Shown here: positions 18,938-29,143 of the stretch, piece by piece
Layout: each line of letters starts with the position of its first letter
How positions within the stretch are numbered: the stretch's first letter is position 1
From: JAGXRK01 sp963714415
GTDB taxonomy: Bacteria > Bacteroidota > Ignavibacteria > Ignavibacteriales > Ignavibacteriaceae
Reading direction: 5' to 3'
Length of the DNA: 64,000 bases
NCBI GenBank assembly: GCA_963714415.1
Contig: CAVQOL010000001.1
Location: forward strand, 434,001-498,000
The notes under the pieces: model-generated
What the model was told of the DNA's origin: nothing
What the model saw: the letters and a program-made list of their open reading frames with translations, nothing else
Databases searched by the model: none
Program-made: the position numbers and the translations under genes

Positions 18938-20425
18938 ATGAAAAAAGTAATAATAATAGGTTCAGGTCTTGGCGGTTTATCAACTGCTTTGAGGCTTTCC
19001 AATAAAGGCTACGATATTACCATCCTTGAAAAATATTCGACTCCTGGAGGGAGATTGAATATAATCGAACAAGATGGTTTTCGCTTTGATATGGGTCCTT
19101 CGTTTATGAGTATGACTTACGAGTTTGATGATTTATTCAAAAGTGCCGGTGTAAAAAATCCATTGGTAATGAAAGAACTTGATCCTATTTACCAGGTATT
19201 TTTTGAAGGAAGAGAATAAACCTTTTCGAATTTATAAAGACTTAAAAAAATTAGAGGAAGAGTTTAGTAGGAATAGAAAACAATCTTGCTGAAAAACTTG
19301 AAAAGTATTTAAACAAAGGCGGCGAATTTTTTCATGATACTGAAGAGAGTGTTGTTAAATCAAATTACAAAAATAAACTAGATTACTTCTTTAAACTTAG
19401 CTAAAGGTCCCTAAAAAACATCTTCCTTATCTATACAGAACAATGTGGAAGGAACTTGAAAATACTTTCGATTCTGAAGAAGTTAAAGTCATTTTTTCTC
19501 TTGTTGCTTTCTTTCTTGGGTCTACACCATTTCAAACACCTTCGATCTACTCGCTGCTAAATTATACTGAACTGAAGACATAACGGTTACTGGAGTGTAA
19601 ATAACGGAATGTATAGCATCGTTGAAGAAATGGTGAAAATTCTTAAAAGAACGAAATGTAAAATTTGTGTATAACACAGAAATTGTTAGTGTTGGAAACA
19701 ACAATGGTAAAGTTCTGCAGATGATTGATCAAAACGGAAGACATGGGAAGCAGATATTTTTATTTCAAATTCTGATGCAGCTTCTTTTAGAGGAAAAGTA
19801 CTAAGCGAGAAAAAAATTCAGTTCTGAAAAGCTTGATGAAATGCATTGGACACTTGCGCCGCTCACAATTTATTTAGGTGTAAATGGAAAGATTAATAAT
19901 CTTCTTCATCACAATTATTTTTTGGGAAGTAACTTTAAGGAGTATGCGGATAATATTTTCACTTCTTCGATCAGCCCACAAAAACCATACTACTATGTAA
20001 ATGCTTCTTCAAAATCTGATGAGAGTTGTGCGCCAGATGGTTGCGAAAATTTATTTATTCTCTGCCCAGTTCCTGATTTACGCTATAAAAAATCGTGGGA
20101 AGATAAAGAGGAACTTGCAAATAATATTATTGAAGATTTATCGAAAAGAGTTGGATACAAAATTCAACCAAACATTTTAACTAAAAAAATATTAGCTCCG
20201 GATGATTGGGAAAAAATGTTGAATCTTTACAGAGGTTCAGGCTTAGGGCTTGCACACGACTTAGGTCAGGTTGGAGCATTCAGACCAAAAAACAAGGACG
20301 AAAAGTTTAATAATTTATACTATGTCGGAGCTTCCACAACTCCTGGTACTGGATTGCCAATGGTTGTTATCAGCTCAAAATTAGTAATGGAGAGAATAGA
20401 AAATGACTTTGGAACACTACACTAA
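18938..20425 (+). CDS. crtI: Phytoene desaturase CrtI (several frameshifts)
   Basis: The frame opens at ATG 18938 with the FAD dinucleotide-binding motif IIIGSGLGGLSTALRLSNKG and TPGGRLNIIEQDGFRFDMGPS, and closes with AHDLGQVGAFRPK and LYYVGASTTPGTGLPMVVIS, the CrtI C-terminal flavin-binding signature (~residue 450). Between 19215 and 19820 it is cut by several single-base insertions, but the pieces (for example FFLGSTPFQTPSIYSLLNY, VNNGMYSIVEEM) align as one CrtI of about 490 residues. It desaturates phytoene stepwise toward lycopene. First gene of crtI-crtB-lycopene cyclase-cruH-crtU; crtB starts inside its last codons. Confidence 0.88.
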
Positions 20426-21256
20426 AACCAGTTATAAGCTTAAGTAAGAAGTTAACTGTTGCTTACAGCACTTCTTTTAGCTGGGGAATTAGAGTCTTTC
20501 AAACCTGAATACAGAGATCCTGATTTTTGCAATTTACGGATACGTACGAATTGCTGATGAAATAGTAGATACGTTTCATGATCTTTGACAAAGAAAGTAT
20601 TGCTTAAAAAATTTACAGAGGACACGTGGGAAGCAATGAAAATAAGGAATTTCCACCAATCCTGTTCTTGCAGTCATTTCAAGAAATTGTAAACAAATAC
20701 AATATCGATCATAAGTTGATTTCTGCTTTCCTTAAAAGTATGGAGATGGATCTTATCCAGTTCATCTTACAACAGGGAAATTTACGATAATTATATTTAC
20801 GGCTCAGCAGAAGTTGTTGGATTAATGTGTCTGAAGGTTTTTCTTGATGGTAATGAAAAGAGATACAAGGAACTTGAACATTCCGCACGTATGCTTGGTG
20901 CTGCATTTCAGAAGGTAAATTTTTTAAGAGATATCCAAAGTGATTTGAATGACAGGGGAAGAATTTATCTGCCCGGTGTTCATCATCTTGATTTTATTGA
21001 TAATAATAATAAAGCACAGCTTGAACAAGAAGTTGAAAATGAATTTAAAGAAGCCTTCAAAGGAATAATCAAACTTCCTATCTCAGTTAAGCTTGGTGTT
21101 TATTCAGCATACCTTTATTATTTAATGCTCTTCAAGAAAATTAAAAGATTGGATGTTGAGCAGTTAAAGAGCAGTAGGGTAAGAATTTCTAATTGGTATA
21201 AACTTTATTTGTTGTTTAAATCTTATTTGCATGTGAGGGTTCTCAGAACTACTTAA
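20403..21256 (+). CDS. crtB: Phytoene synthase CrtB (eight apparent insertions)
   Basis: ATG 20403 overlaps the crtI end by 23 bases. Corrected reading gives MTLEHYTKTSYKL, AYSTSFSWGIRVF, FAIYGYVRIADEIVDTFHD (first Asp-rich motif; DEIVD binds Mg-diphosphate), NYIYGSAEVVGLMCLKVF, then AARMLG-like HSARMLGAAFQKVNFLRDI and DLNDRGRIYLP (second motif). Removing eight inserted bases gives about 281 residues, standard for squalene/phytoene synthases. It condenses two GGPP to phytoene. The number of shifts is consistent with the frame at both ends. No GGPP synthase gene is in the window. Confidence 0.88.
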
Positions 21257-21947
21257 TTGAATTTTGAATATCTAATATTTAACCTGATTGTTTTAAGCGG
21301 TCCGGCTTTTTTCGGTTCGCTGAAATGCTGTTACATTTGGAATAACTGGAAGCAAATGTTGATTGCAATTGTCATTCCTGCAATTCCATTTTTGCTTTGG
21401 GATGCATTAGTCACTGGTGCTCACTGGCATTTCAATCCTCTTTATGTATCGGGAATAAAAATTATAAATCTTCCCATCGAGGAAATTTTATTTTTTATTA
21501 CTGTTCCGTTTGCCTGCCTGTTCACGTGGGAGATGATTATCAGAAGAGCAAAAGAAAAACAAATCAATCTGAATTGGTCTTCGACTTCTTCTTTACCTGG
21601 CACTGCCGGCAGGAATATATTTCTTCTCGATCGGGAAGCAGTATACAGGTTTAACTTTATCTTTTATTTTTATTGCAAATCTTGTTGATCAGTTTCTTAA
21701 AACGAATCTGCTTTTTGATAGACGGTTCTACTTTTACCTTCTGCTTATTGTTATTTTTACATTGATATTTAACGGCTATTTAACGTGGCGTCCGGTGGTT
21801 ACTTACGGAGTTGACTATCAGCTTGATTTCAGAATTATCACAATTCCGGTTGAGGATTTTTTCTACGGGATTTCTTTGCTGTGGATGAATACAAGTCTTT
21901 ACAAATTTTTACTAAGAAAAAACGGTGTGCTAAATGTTAACAAATAA
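21257..21947 (+). CDS. Two-domain lycopene cyclase (CrtYc-CrtYd type) (one frameshift)
   Basis: A membrane protein of about 229 residues starting with TTG 21257, immediately after the crtB stop. It has two tandem lycopene cyclase domains of the heterodimer type: the first ends with INLPIEEILFFITVPF (~residue 75), the second with ITIPVEDFFYGISLLW (~residue 200). These PxE(E/D)xxF motifs are the family's catalytic signature. The frame changes once near 21572; removing one base joins the halves through LALPAGIYFF. It would cyclise lycopene to gamma- or beta-carotene. It overlaps the next start by 14 bases. Confidence 0.85.
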
Positions 21948-23653
21948 ATGGTATCTGGTTTGTCCTTCTGATGAACTGAAGAACGAAATAAGAAAATATA
22001 AAATTCTCGGTGAGGAGATAATTCTCTTCCGTAATCATGATAAAACAATCACAGCTTTAGAAGACAGATGTTGTCACAGGAATGTAAATATTTCGTTGGG
22101 TTATCTGGATAAGGAAAGGATTGTTTGCGGTTATCACGGATGGGAATATGATAAAACAGGATCGTGTGTGCAAATTCCTTCGCAGCTTCCGGGAGATAAA
22201 ATTCCGCCGACAGCGAAAATAAAGTCATACCCTGTTCAGGATTTTAATAAGTGGGTCTGGATTTTCATCGGCGAGCCGGAAAAAGCAAACGAAGTTCAAC
22301 CGACAGACATTCCCGAAATGAATGAGTGGCCCTTTACATACAAATCTTACACAATCAAAGCTGATCTTGAATCAACAGCAGAAAGTCTGATTGATCCGTA
22401 TCATATTGCTTATGTTCACCGCAATTCGATAAAATCTTTTATGGGGCAGATAAAGGAACATCCTGCAGATTTCAATCTTAAAATTCTTGATGACGGAGTT
22501 GAAGGATTTTATAAACGTGCCAACGTTGGAACCGTAGCAGAAAAAACTTATTTCGGGAATGAAGAAAATATCGGGACAAGAATCAGGTTTTATTATCCCA
22601 ATATTTCCCGTCTTGAAATTCGTTTTAAGGATAGAATATTATTAATTCTTGAACACGTATATCCAGGTTGACGATGAACACGTAAATATGATGCAGATAA
22701 CTTTGTGGAAAAATATTTTTCCAAAATTTCCTGCGTTTGCAAAATGGTTTATGGGAAAGAAGTCTGAGAAGATTGTATCAGAGGATATTGACTTCCTTAC
22801 ATCAAATCAAAAAATACTTAAACGGACAAAAGATAATCTCCACGAAGTAAGTGTAAAGGGAGATGAGGTATCGTTAAGCTTCAGAAAATTCTGGAGAAAG
22901 AAACTGCGATGGGGAACAATGACCAATTACACACCTGGCGCACTAATTCAAAACAAAAAAGAAGTTCCTTCTGAATTTAATAAGATTGCAAGGCGATATG
23001 ATCTTGCAACATTTTTGAGTCAGGGTTACCAAAAAGATTTGCAGACAAGCGTTGATAGAATGAATCTGAGAGGGAACGAATACCTTGCTGACTTATGCTG
23101 CGGAACAGGAAAGTCAACCATTGCTTGTATAAATAATCTTCCCAATGGAAAAGTAATCGGGATTGATAACTCAGAAGGGATGCTTCGGGCAGCACGAGAA
23201 AAACTATCTACAAAATTTGGAAAAGAAAAAGTTACTTTTGTTCAGCAGGATGTTATGAATCTTGATCTGAATGATAACAGTCTCGATGCAATTTTTATGG
23301 CTTACGGAATCAGGAATATGCCGGATTTTGAAAAGTGTGTCAGAAATCTAATTCGTGTTTTGAAACCCGGCGGGAAAATCTGCTTTCACGAATACGCAAT
23401 CAGCAAATCTTTTGCATCAAAACTTTATTGGAAATTTTTAGGATACTTTTTGATAATTCCTTTTGCAGGACTGACAACCGGTTCAACCAAAATTTTTCGT
23501 TACCTGATTAAAAGTGTTGAGGCATTTCTTTCTCCTGATGAGTTCACCGACTTGTTAAAGAAAGCCAGCTTTGAGAATATTACCCAAACTCCTCTTGGAA
23601 GCTGGCGAAAGCCGATTCTTCATACATTCATTGCACAAAAACCATTAAAATAA
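21934..23653 (+). CDS. Rieske oxygenase-methyltransferase fusion, CruH-like carotenoid enzyme (one frameshift)
   Basis: Residues ~1-110 carry a Rieske [2Fe-2S] centre (CCHRN ... CGYHGWEYD). Residues ~125-330 form a non-heme iron oxygenase domain with DPYHIAYVH as metal ligands. After a one-base frameshift near 22663 the chain continues through HVNMMQITLWKNIF to an SAM methyltransferase (~345-572) with LADLCCGTGKSTIA and KVIGIDNSEGML, UbiE-like. Cyanobacterial CruH, which oxidises ring methyl groups of aromatic carotenoids to carboxyls for synechoxanthin, is described as having this Rieske plus methyltransferase layout. With crtU directly downstream (1-base gap) this is the best hypothesis. 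Start ATG 21934. Confidence 0.7.
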
Positions 23654-23654
23654 A

Positions 23655-25169
23655 ATGAGCGTCAAATCAATAATATCGAAGGTAATTGAAAAGAAGCTTG
23701 GCGGATATAAAATTCAGCTAAACAAAGTTGATTCTTCTCTTCCCGAAAAACTTTCAACGGAAAAAAGTGTTGGCATTATTGGCGGAGGATTGGCCGGAGT
23801 TTCCGCGGCTATCTTTCTTGCTGAAAGAGGGTTCACCGTTAAGATTTTTGAAAAAGAAAAATATCTCGGCGGAAAGGTTGGTTCCTGGCCGGTAAAGTTT
23901 GAAGATGGTTATTCAACCAGTGTTGAACACGGCTTCCACGCATTCTTCAGACAGTATTACAATCTTCGAAATCTTCTTAAAAAGATAAATGCCTATAAAT
24001 ATCTTATCCCAATTGATGACTATTTAATACTTACAAAAGATTTTGGCAATTTCGGTTTCAAGGACATCAGCACGGTTCCGATTTTGAACATACTAAGCAT
24101 GGCAAAGACGGGAATTTATTCGTACAAAGATGCGATGTTGAACCCCGGTTTCAGGAAAATGACTTCGCTGCTCAGCTATAACCGCGAAAAAACATTTTCA
24201 AAGTTTGATAATGTCTCCTTCAAAGATTTTGCCGATGAGGTTAAGCTTCCACCGGAAATGCAGCTAATGTTCACAACTTTCTCAAGAGCATTTTTTGCTG
24301 AGCCGCAGTATATCTCAATGGCAGAGCTGATAAAAAGTTTTCACTCCTATTTCCTCAGTAACGATCTTGGATTGTTGTATGACGTTCTTAACGATGATTT
24401 TAAAGATACTCTCTGGGATCCAGCAAGAGAATATTTAAGAAAATATAAATCATCGATATCGCTTGATTCGAGAATCACTTCCTTCAAAAAAGATGGCAAT
24501 CAATTTATAATCAATGACGAAAGATTTGATTATGCTATAATTGCTTCTGACATAAAAGGAACGAAGGGCATAATTAAAAATTCAGATTACTTTAGAACTG
24601 AGCATCCCAATTTCTATAATCAAATGTCAAACCTGAAACAATCGCAGCGTTATTCTGTTTTAAGAGTCTGGATTGATAAAGACATAAGACAGGGCGTACC
24701 TTTCTTCATTTTCACGGATGCACTGAAAATACTCGACTCGGTTACAATCTATCATCGAATGGAAAAAACCAGCGAAGAGTGGGTAAAGAAAAACAGCGGC
24801 GGAATTTTCGAACTTCATTCGTATGCGGTTCCGGACGATTTCCCCGAAGAGGAAATCAGAAATCAATTCCTAAAAGAGTTTGAAGAATATTTCCCCGAGA
24901 TAAAGGATTATAAAGTTAAATACGAGTATTTGCAGGTAAAGGATGATTTCACAGCATTTCATACAAATCTTTATAAGAACCGACCAACAGTAAAAACCGA
25001 AGTAGAAAATCTTTTCCTTGCCGGCGATTGGGTTAAGCTTGAAAATCCTGCAATGCTTATGGAAGCGGCTACAACCTCTGCATTATATGCCGCCAATTCA
25101 ATTTTCAACAAAGAAAATTTGAAAGAAGAGCACGTTTATTCTGTCCCACTAAAAGGGATCTTTGCATGA
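23655..25169 (+). CDS. crtU: CrtU/CruE-like carotenoid desaturase/methyltransferase
   Basis: 504 residues, intact. The FAD motif GIIGGGLAGVSAAIFLAERG (~residue 40) is followed by YLGGKVGSWPV and HGFHAFFRQYYNLRNLL, which distinguish CrtU/CruE from phytoene desaturases. The C-terminus has LFLAGDWVKLENPAMLMEAA, the FAD-binding end motif. CrtU/CruE turn beta-ionone rings into aromatic chi or phi rings by desaturation with methyl shift. It ends the crt operon and should act on gamma- or beta-carotene made by the preceding cyclase. Which aromatic ring is formed cannot be decided by eye. Confidence 0.83.
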   Translation: MSVKSIISKVIEKKLGGYKIQLNKVDSSLPEKLSTEKSVGIIGGGLAGVSAAIFLAERGFTVKIFEKEKYLGGKVGSWPVKFEDGYSTSVEHGFHAFFRQYYNLRNLLKKINAYKYLIPIDDYLILTKDFGNFGFKDISTVPILNILSMAKTGIYSYKDAMLNPGFRKMTSLLSYNREKTFSKFDNVSFKDFADEVKLPPEMQLMFTTFSRAFFAEPQYISMAELIKSFHSYFLSNDLGLLYDVLNDDFKDTLWDPAREYLRKYKSSISLDSRITSFKKDGNQFIINDERFDYAIIASDIKGTKGIIKNSDYFRTEHPNFYNQMSNLKQSQRYSVLRVWIDKDIRQGVPFFIFTDALKILDSVTIYHRMEKTSEEWVKKNSGGIFELHSYAVPDDFPEEEIRNQFLKEFEEYFPEIKDYKVKYEYLQVKDDFTAFHTNLYKNRPTVKTEVENLFLAGDWVKLENPAMLMEAATTSALYAANSIFNKENLKEEHVYSVPLKGIFA

Positions 25170-25206
25170 CCAAGTTGTTAGAATATATAAATATGTTTTT
25201 GCTCAT

Positions 25207-25650
25207 ATGAAAATTTTCATTATTTCTATCTTAATTCTTTTGTTGCATAGCTTAAATCCCGCACAGGTCTTTGTTGATCCAATTGAAAAAGGAAAACTTA
25301 CTGTAAGAATTTTAGGATTTAAGAATGACGATGGAAAATGCTGGTTTGCCCTGGATAACTCAGAAGATGTTTTTGAAAGTGAGGACTCTGTTTTTATAGG
25401 AAAAATTTTACCAATAATTAACCGCCGTGTGGATATAAAATTAGATTCATTAGAATATGGTGAATATGCAATTAGAGTTTTCCATGATGAGAATAATAAT
25501 GGAAGATTGGATTTGAACTTCTTAGGAATTCCGACAGAAGATTACGGGTACTCTAATAATGTCAGCGCTTGGTTTGGTCCGCCAAGCTGGGAAAAAGCCC
25601 AATTCATTTTCAATAAAGAAGAATTGACTATTGAAATCTCGGTTGAATAA
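25207..25650 (+). CDS. Secreted DUF2141 protein
   Basis: 147 residues from ATG 25207, chosen because it gives a signal peptide (MKIFIISILILLLHSLNPAQ); a TTG frame from 25162 adds an unlikely 15-residue leader. The domain begins GKLTVRILGFKNDDGKCWFAL and has the DUF2141 core YAIRVFHDENNNGRLDLNFLG IPTEDYG (split here), ending near AWFGPPSWEKAQF. DUF2141 proteins commonly sit next to carotenoid genes in Bacteroidota; function unknown. It follows crtU by 37 bases and may be the last gene of the operon. Confidence 0.85.
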   Translation: MKIFIISILILLLHSLNPAQVFVDPIEKGKLTVRILGFKNDDGKCWFALDNSEDVFESEDSVFIGKILPIINRRVDIKLDSLEYGEYAIRVFHDENNNGRLDLNFLGIPTEDYGYSNNVSAWFGPPSWEKAQFIFNKEELTIEISVE

Positions 25651-25800
25651 GATAAAAATTCCTCGCTTGATAATAAATAAAAAAGTCCGATGCTCTTTCA
25701 TATAATAGAATCCATAACAATGGACATATCACGGTTGCTTAATTAGTTCAATTTGCACTCTCATTTACTACGTCAGAAACTACTTCAAGGATTTCTTATG

Positions 25801-25823
25801 CTGATAAAATCTGGCGGATTAAA
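25801..25823. repeat. Dispersed intergenic repeat, copy B
   Basis: These 23 bases are identical to 7621-7643. They lie in a gene-free 196-base gap between two convergent genes and are followed by GAGGTTAGGCGTT, which resembles the GTTAGGC core of attC sites listed below. Confidence 0.5.
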
Positions 25824-25846
25824 GAGGTTAGGCGTTCGCAAGATTT

Positions 25847-26560
25847 TTATTCTTTGTTGTAGATAACTGGAGTTTTATGTTTCCACTCTTGCCACAATTT
25901 GTCATTTGTTACCAGCTCTACCATAAAATGACTGACGTTTATTCTGCTTGTTTTACCGGGATTAAAAATCGCACTTCGTATTTTATTATTATGTATTTCA
26001 TATTTACTCACATTTTCTTCATCGAAAAGCGAATCAGGGCGAACTGCTGCCCAATCAATATTGGTTTTTGAACCTAATTTGTAAACAAGATGATCAGCTG
26101 CAAGCATATTATCTTTGTGGGGAGGTAATAGGACTTTGAGTAACGAGAATACTATCTTTTCTCCGAAGGTGTTTACTTCTCCTGTCTTTCTGTTTGTATA
26201 TGCGGTTGTGCTCATTAAAATAAACTTTGAGTTCAGGTTTAGGGACTGTAAGGCTTCAATTATTTTCGCAACGGTATTGGAAACCAATTTATGGGGAGGG
26301 CCCAAAATCCCTTTAAAACTTATGTTGTGGCCAAGGCAACAGATAACAGAATCACAATCTTTTACAAGGTCTTTGATTTTTGCAATCTCAAAGTCATTTA
26401 TATTTCCTTTTATTATCTCAATGCTCTTATCATCTGATATTTGGCTGGGTATAATGGCAGATTCTCTCGCAACTACCCGAACTTGAATGTTCTTTTTGAC
26501 AAGCTGTTGCACTACCAATTTGCCCGTTGCTCCGCTCGCGCCCAAAACCAATGCTTTCAT
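25847..26560 (-). CDS. NAD(P)-binding SDR/NmrA-like protein
   Basis: 237 residues. The N-terminus MKALVLGASGATGKLVVQQLV is the GxxGxxG nucleotide-binding strand-helix. DCDSVICCLGHN and SKFILMSTTAYTNRKTG follow, and IDWAAVRPDSLFDEE is the substrate-side loop of the atypical SDR_a5 group (NAD(P)-dependent epimerase-like, without a classical YxxxK). Start ATG 26560. It lies at the left edge of the attC-like accessory region and may be its first single-gene unit. Reaction unknown. Confidence 0.82.
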   Translation of the reverse strand: MKALVLGASGATGKLVVQQLVKKNIQVRVVARESAIIPSQISDDKSIEIIKGNINDFEIAKIKDLVKDCDSVICCLGHNISFKGILGPPHKLVSNTVAKIIEALQSLNLNSKFILMSTTAYTNRKTGEVNTFGEKIVFSLLKVLLPPHKDNMLAADHLVYKLGSKTNIDWAAVRPDSLFDEENVSKYEIHNNKIRSAIFNPGKTSRINVSHFMVELVTNDKLWQEWKHKTPVIYNKE

Positions 26561-26589
26561 ATTGACCTCACATTGAATAAATATATTAT

Positions 26590-26720
26590 GCCTAACGAAC
26601 TGGCTTCAGCGGATTTAAACGCCGTGGCCAGAGCCTTTGGCCACCGTAGGACATGCCCGGTTTAATAAAATTACAGGGAACCCGCACCTGTTTAAATTCC
26701 GTTGCACGCCATGTTTAGGC
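26590..26720 (-). repeat. attC-like imperfect palindrome 1
   Basis: On the minus strand the 131-base element begins GCCTAAAC, ends GTTAGGC (R'-type core GTTRRRY) and has nearly complementary inner arms (GGAATTTAAAC against GTTTAAATCC). It starts 2 bases after the stop of the S41 protease gene, as attC sites follow cassette genes in integrons. No integrase is in the window. Confidence 0.5.
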
Positions 26721-26721
26721 T

Positions 26722-28869
26722 TTAATTACTAATTAGTTTTTTTAATACCTGTTTAGCATTTTTATTATCAGGATTTAATTCCAATGACTTTTTATAATTT
26801 TGAATTGACAGATCAATCTGCTCATTCACCATCAAAGCTTCACCATAGCTATCATACACATTAGCAGACTCTGGAAATAAATCGACGTTAAGCCGGAAAA
26901 TTTGTACTGCTGCCGTGACATCATTTTTACGTAGATGCGTATATCCCAGACCATTCAGTATGCGCTCAAGATCAGAGTACTGAGCCAAATAGAATTCTTT
27001 TTGCTTATACAGGATTTCGCATCCTGCACCAATGTTTCCTTTGGAAATTTCCTCAAAGGCAGAATTATAATCCGAAGAAGCACGATTTAACGATTGTTCA
27101 ACTCCTAGCCAGTCTAAAATTACACTTTCCTGTTTGTCTCCAGCAAAATCTGGAAATTTAATTTGAATACCCGATATATTAGTATTAAACACATTTTTTA
27201 ATACTGGAAAGAGATCTGACTGAAATCTAAATCCGCTATTTGGAAGGAAATCAGATAGGTGGATCTGAAGTGTATTACCATTATTTTCAACGTCCATTAC
27301 CTGGATTGGATTTAATAAGTAGCGCCCCTCATATTTTTTAAGGATTTGCTCGGATAGATTAATATAGGATTGTTCAGATGGTCTGTAGGATAGCGCTGTT
27401 TCAAGGACGGGATCGCGTCCATCAAGGAAATCGGAAACTGAATACTCAACGGGAATATCCGGTTCTATAGCTTGTCGTTTATCAAAAGGTAGTCCGGCTA
27501 TTGTTAAATGTCTTGAAACAGCAAAGGGTAACCGTGAATTGGGTAGTTCAATTAATTCGGGTCCGCTGTAAAAAACAGGTCCTTGTCCGGTGGGTTCACC
27601 GATTAGAATGGCATTGGTCTGCAACTGCAGTTGAGTTGCGAAAATTACAGCGGATGAAAAAGTACGCCGCCCTATGAGAACAAAAAGGCCTCCACGACGG
27701 TTAAACTTATTATGGTCTTTAAGAAAACTTAATAATCCACTCCATACCTGGGAACCACCGTCATTATTCCGTATGTCTATAATGCATTTTTCAAGATCAT
27801 TGGCTTTTACAACATTTTCCAATCTTGCAGTGAACTGGTCAACTGTTTCTCTGTCTGACTGATTCTCGCACTGGTTGAACTGGATATACAAGGTTCTGCT
27901 GTCTTTAAGTAATTTATAATGATAATAATCCTTCCTGTAATTGGTATAAACTGGCGGCGCATCATTATCAACAGGGAACAAACTTGACCACAAGAAATGC
28001 GGATAAAACTTTATGGATGGAATAGTTAGAACAATCTGTTCACCATCCCTTTTGACCAGAGTAAAATCTGCCTTTTCAGTACCCTGAATAATATTATGGT
28101 AGGCCAGCCATTCCGGCATCATCACCATATAAGTGAATCTTTCTTTATAAGAGTATATATTCTCAGAAGAAAGCAGCAGTGGAAGTTTATGAATATCCTC
28201 AATTGGCACTGAACCGATTTTCAAAATTCGAGCGCCGATAAGATCTTTGTACTCACGTCCGGCATCTACAATATATAAACCATCCGAAAAAAGAAATGTT
28301 TTAAATGGAAAACTATGCAGGTCAAATGCCGGAATCATGATGAAAGGAAAAGTATGGCAGTCATTAGGGAGCGCTGCGACTTTGAATAATGCCATTAGAA
28401 TATCCGGATCGGTCATTTTCGGGATTTGTCCTTCAATTTCTTTAATAATCTCATTCATTTTTTCTTCTGATATCAGCGAAAAAAGATTACCGTGTTTCTC
28501 AGACATCTGCTTTGCCAGATAGTGCAGATCCTCAATCCATTCTGTTTTAGTAGGATTCGGTGAAAGCGATTGAAAATAGAGAATTCTGTAATCGATAGTT
28601 AGGATGAGTGTAAGGACTGCAATTGCAATCGCCATGAGTGCCGGAACGAGCCCAATCCAAATCAGTATGCGTTTGCTGGATTTAAAGCATAAGAGTGCAA
28701 TAAATAATAATTCCAGCACTAAAAAGAAACAAAAAATATAGAAAACAGTCTGAAAGATGAAACCGAAGGGAATATCAGATAATGAATACAACAAGAAACC
28801 GAAAATAATGCAAAGCACGGTAACTATAATAAACCCTACCAATAATTTCGATTTTCGCTTTTTTAACAT
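26722..28869 (-). CDS. Membrane-anchored S41 (C-terminal processing type) peptidase with TPR tail
   Basis: 715 residues. Three or four N-terminal membrane helices (residues ~10-95) precede an S41 peptidase domain (~110-510). CIIDIRNNDGGSQVWSGLL and LIGRRTFSSAVIFATQLQ hold the substrate-groove and presumed nucleophile Ser regions; the catalytic Lys position is not obvious. A C-terminal TPR pair (YGEALMVNEQIDLSIQNYKK, then SLELNPDN) closes the protein. It resembles the secreted S41 protein at 52405-53820. Intact, minus strand, flanked by attC-like palindromes on the right side of its stop and near 29.1 kb. Substrate unknown. Confidence 0.8.
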   Translation of the reverse strand: MLKKRKSKLLVGFIIVTVLCIIFGFLLYSLSDIPFGFIFQTVFYIFCFFLVLELLFIALLCFKSSKRILIWIGLVPALMAIAIAVLTLILTIDYRILYFQSLSPNPTKTEWIEDLHYLAKQMSEKHGNLFSLISEEKMNEIIKEIEGQIPKMTDPDILMALFKVAALPNDCHTFPFIMIPAFDLHSFPFKTFLFSDGLYIVDAGREYKDLIGARILKIGSVPIEDIHKLPLLLSSENIYSYKERFTYMVMMPEWLAYHNIIQGTEKADFTLVKRDGEQIVLTIPSIKFYPHFLWSSLFPVDNDAPPVYTNYRKDYYHYKLLKDSRTLYIQFNQCENQSDRETVDQFTARLENVVKANDLEKCIIDIRNNDGGSQVWSGLLSFLKDHNKFNRRGGLFVLIGRRTFSSAVIFATQLQLQTNAILIGEPTGQGPVFYSGPELIELPNSRLPFAVSRHLTIAGLPFDKRQAIEPDIPVEYSVSDFLDGRDPVLETALSYRPSEQSYINLSEQILKKYEGRYLLNPIQVMDVENNGNTLQIHLSDFLPNSGFRFQSDLFPVLKNVFNTNISGIQIKFPDFAGDKQESVILDWLGVEQSLNRASSDYNSAFEEISKGNIGAGCEILYKQKEFYLAQYSDLERILNGLGYTHLRKNDVTAAVQIFRLNVDLFPESANVYDSYGEALMVNEQIDLSIQNYKKSLELNPDNKNAKQVLKKLISN

Positions 28870-29096
28870 GATTTAATTCCTTTTTTTATTCTCCGTATAA
28901 TTTGTTTATTATTTTTCTTACTCTGACCTACCCAAGTCTATATTGATATTCTATTTTTATTATATAATACGATCCATATTAGAGTTAAGTTACTAAAGAC
29001 TAAGTCCTGTTTTTAATAAATTTATTCAAGCTGAATTTAAAAAACATTACTAAGCAGAATACAGAAAAGCTATTATTAAAATCCTAACGACATTGC

Positions 29097-29143
29097 GCCT
29101 AACCCGCCTGTCTTGCCTGCCGAAGGTAGGGCGTTTATTAGGC
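29097..29143 (-). repeat. attC-like palindrome 2 (short, 47 bases)
   Basis: On the minus strand it runs from GCCTAAT to GGTTAGGC with inner arms CGCC and GGCG. The left end overlaps the stop codon of the nuclease-like gene (stop 29138-29140). Size and ends match short integron attC sites. The rest of the 28870-29137 gap holds nothing recognisable. Confidence 0.55.

Noticed and set aside
25162..25206. TTG start for the DUF2141 gene
   Set aside because: It would add a 15-residue leader ahead of an otherwise perfect signal peptide starting at ATG 25207.
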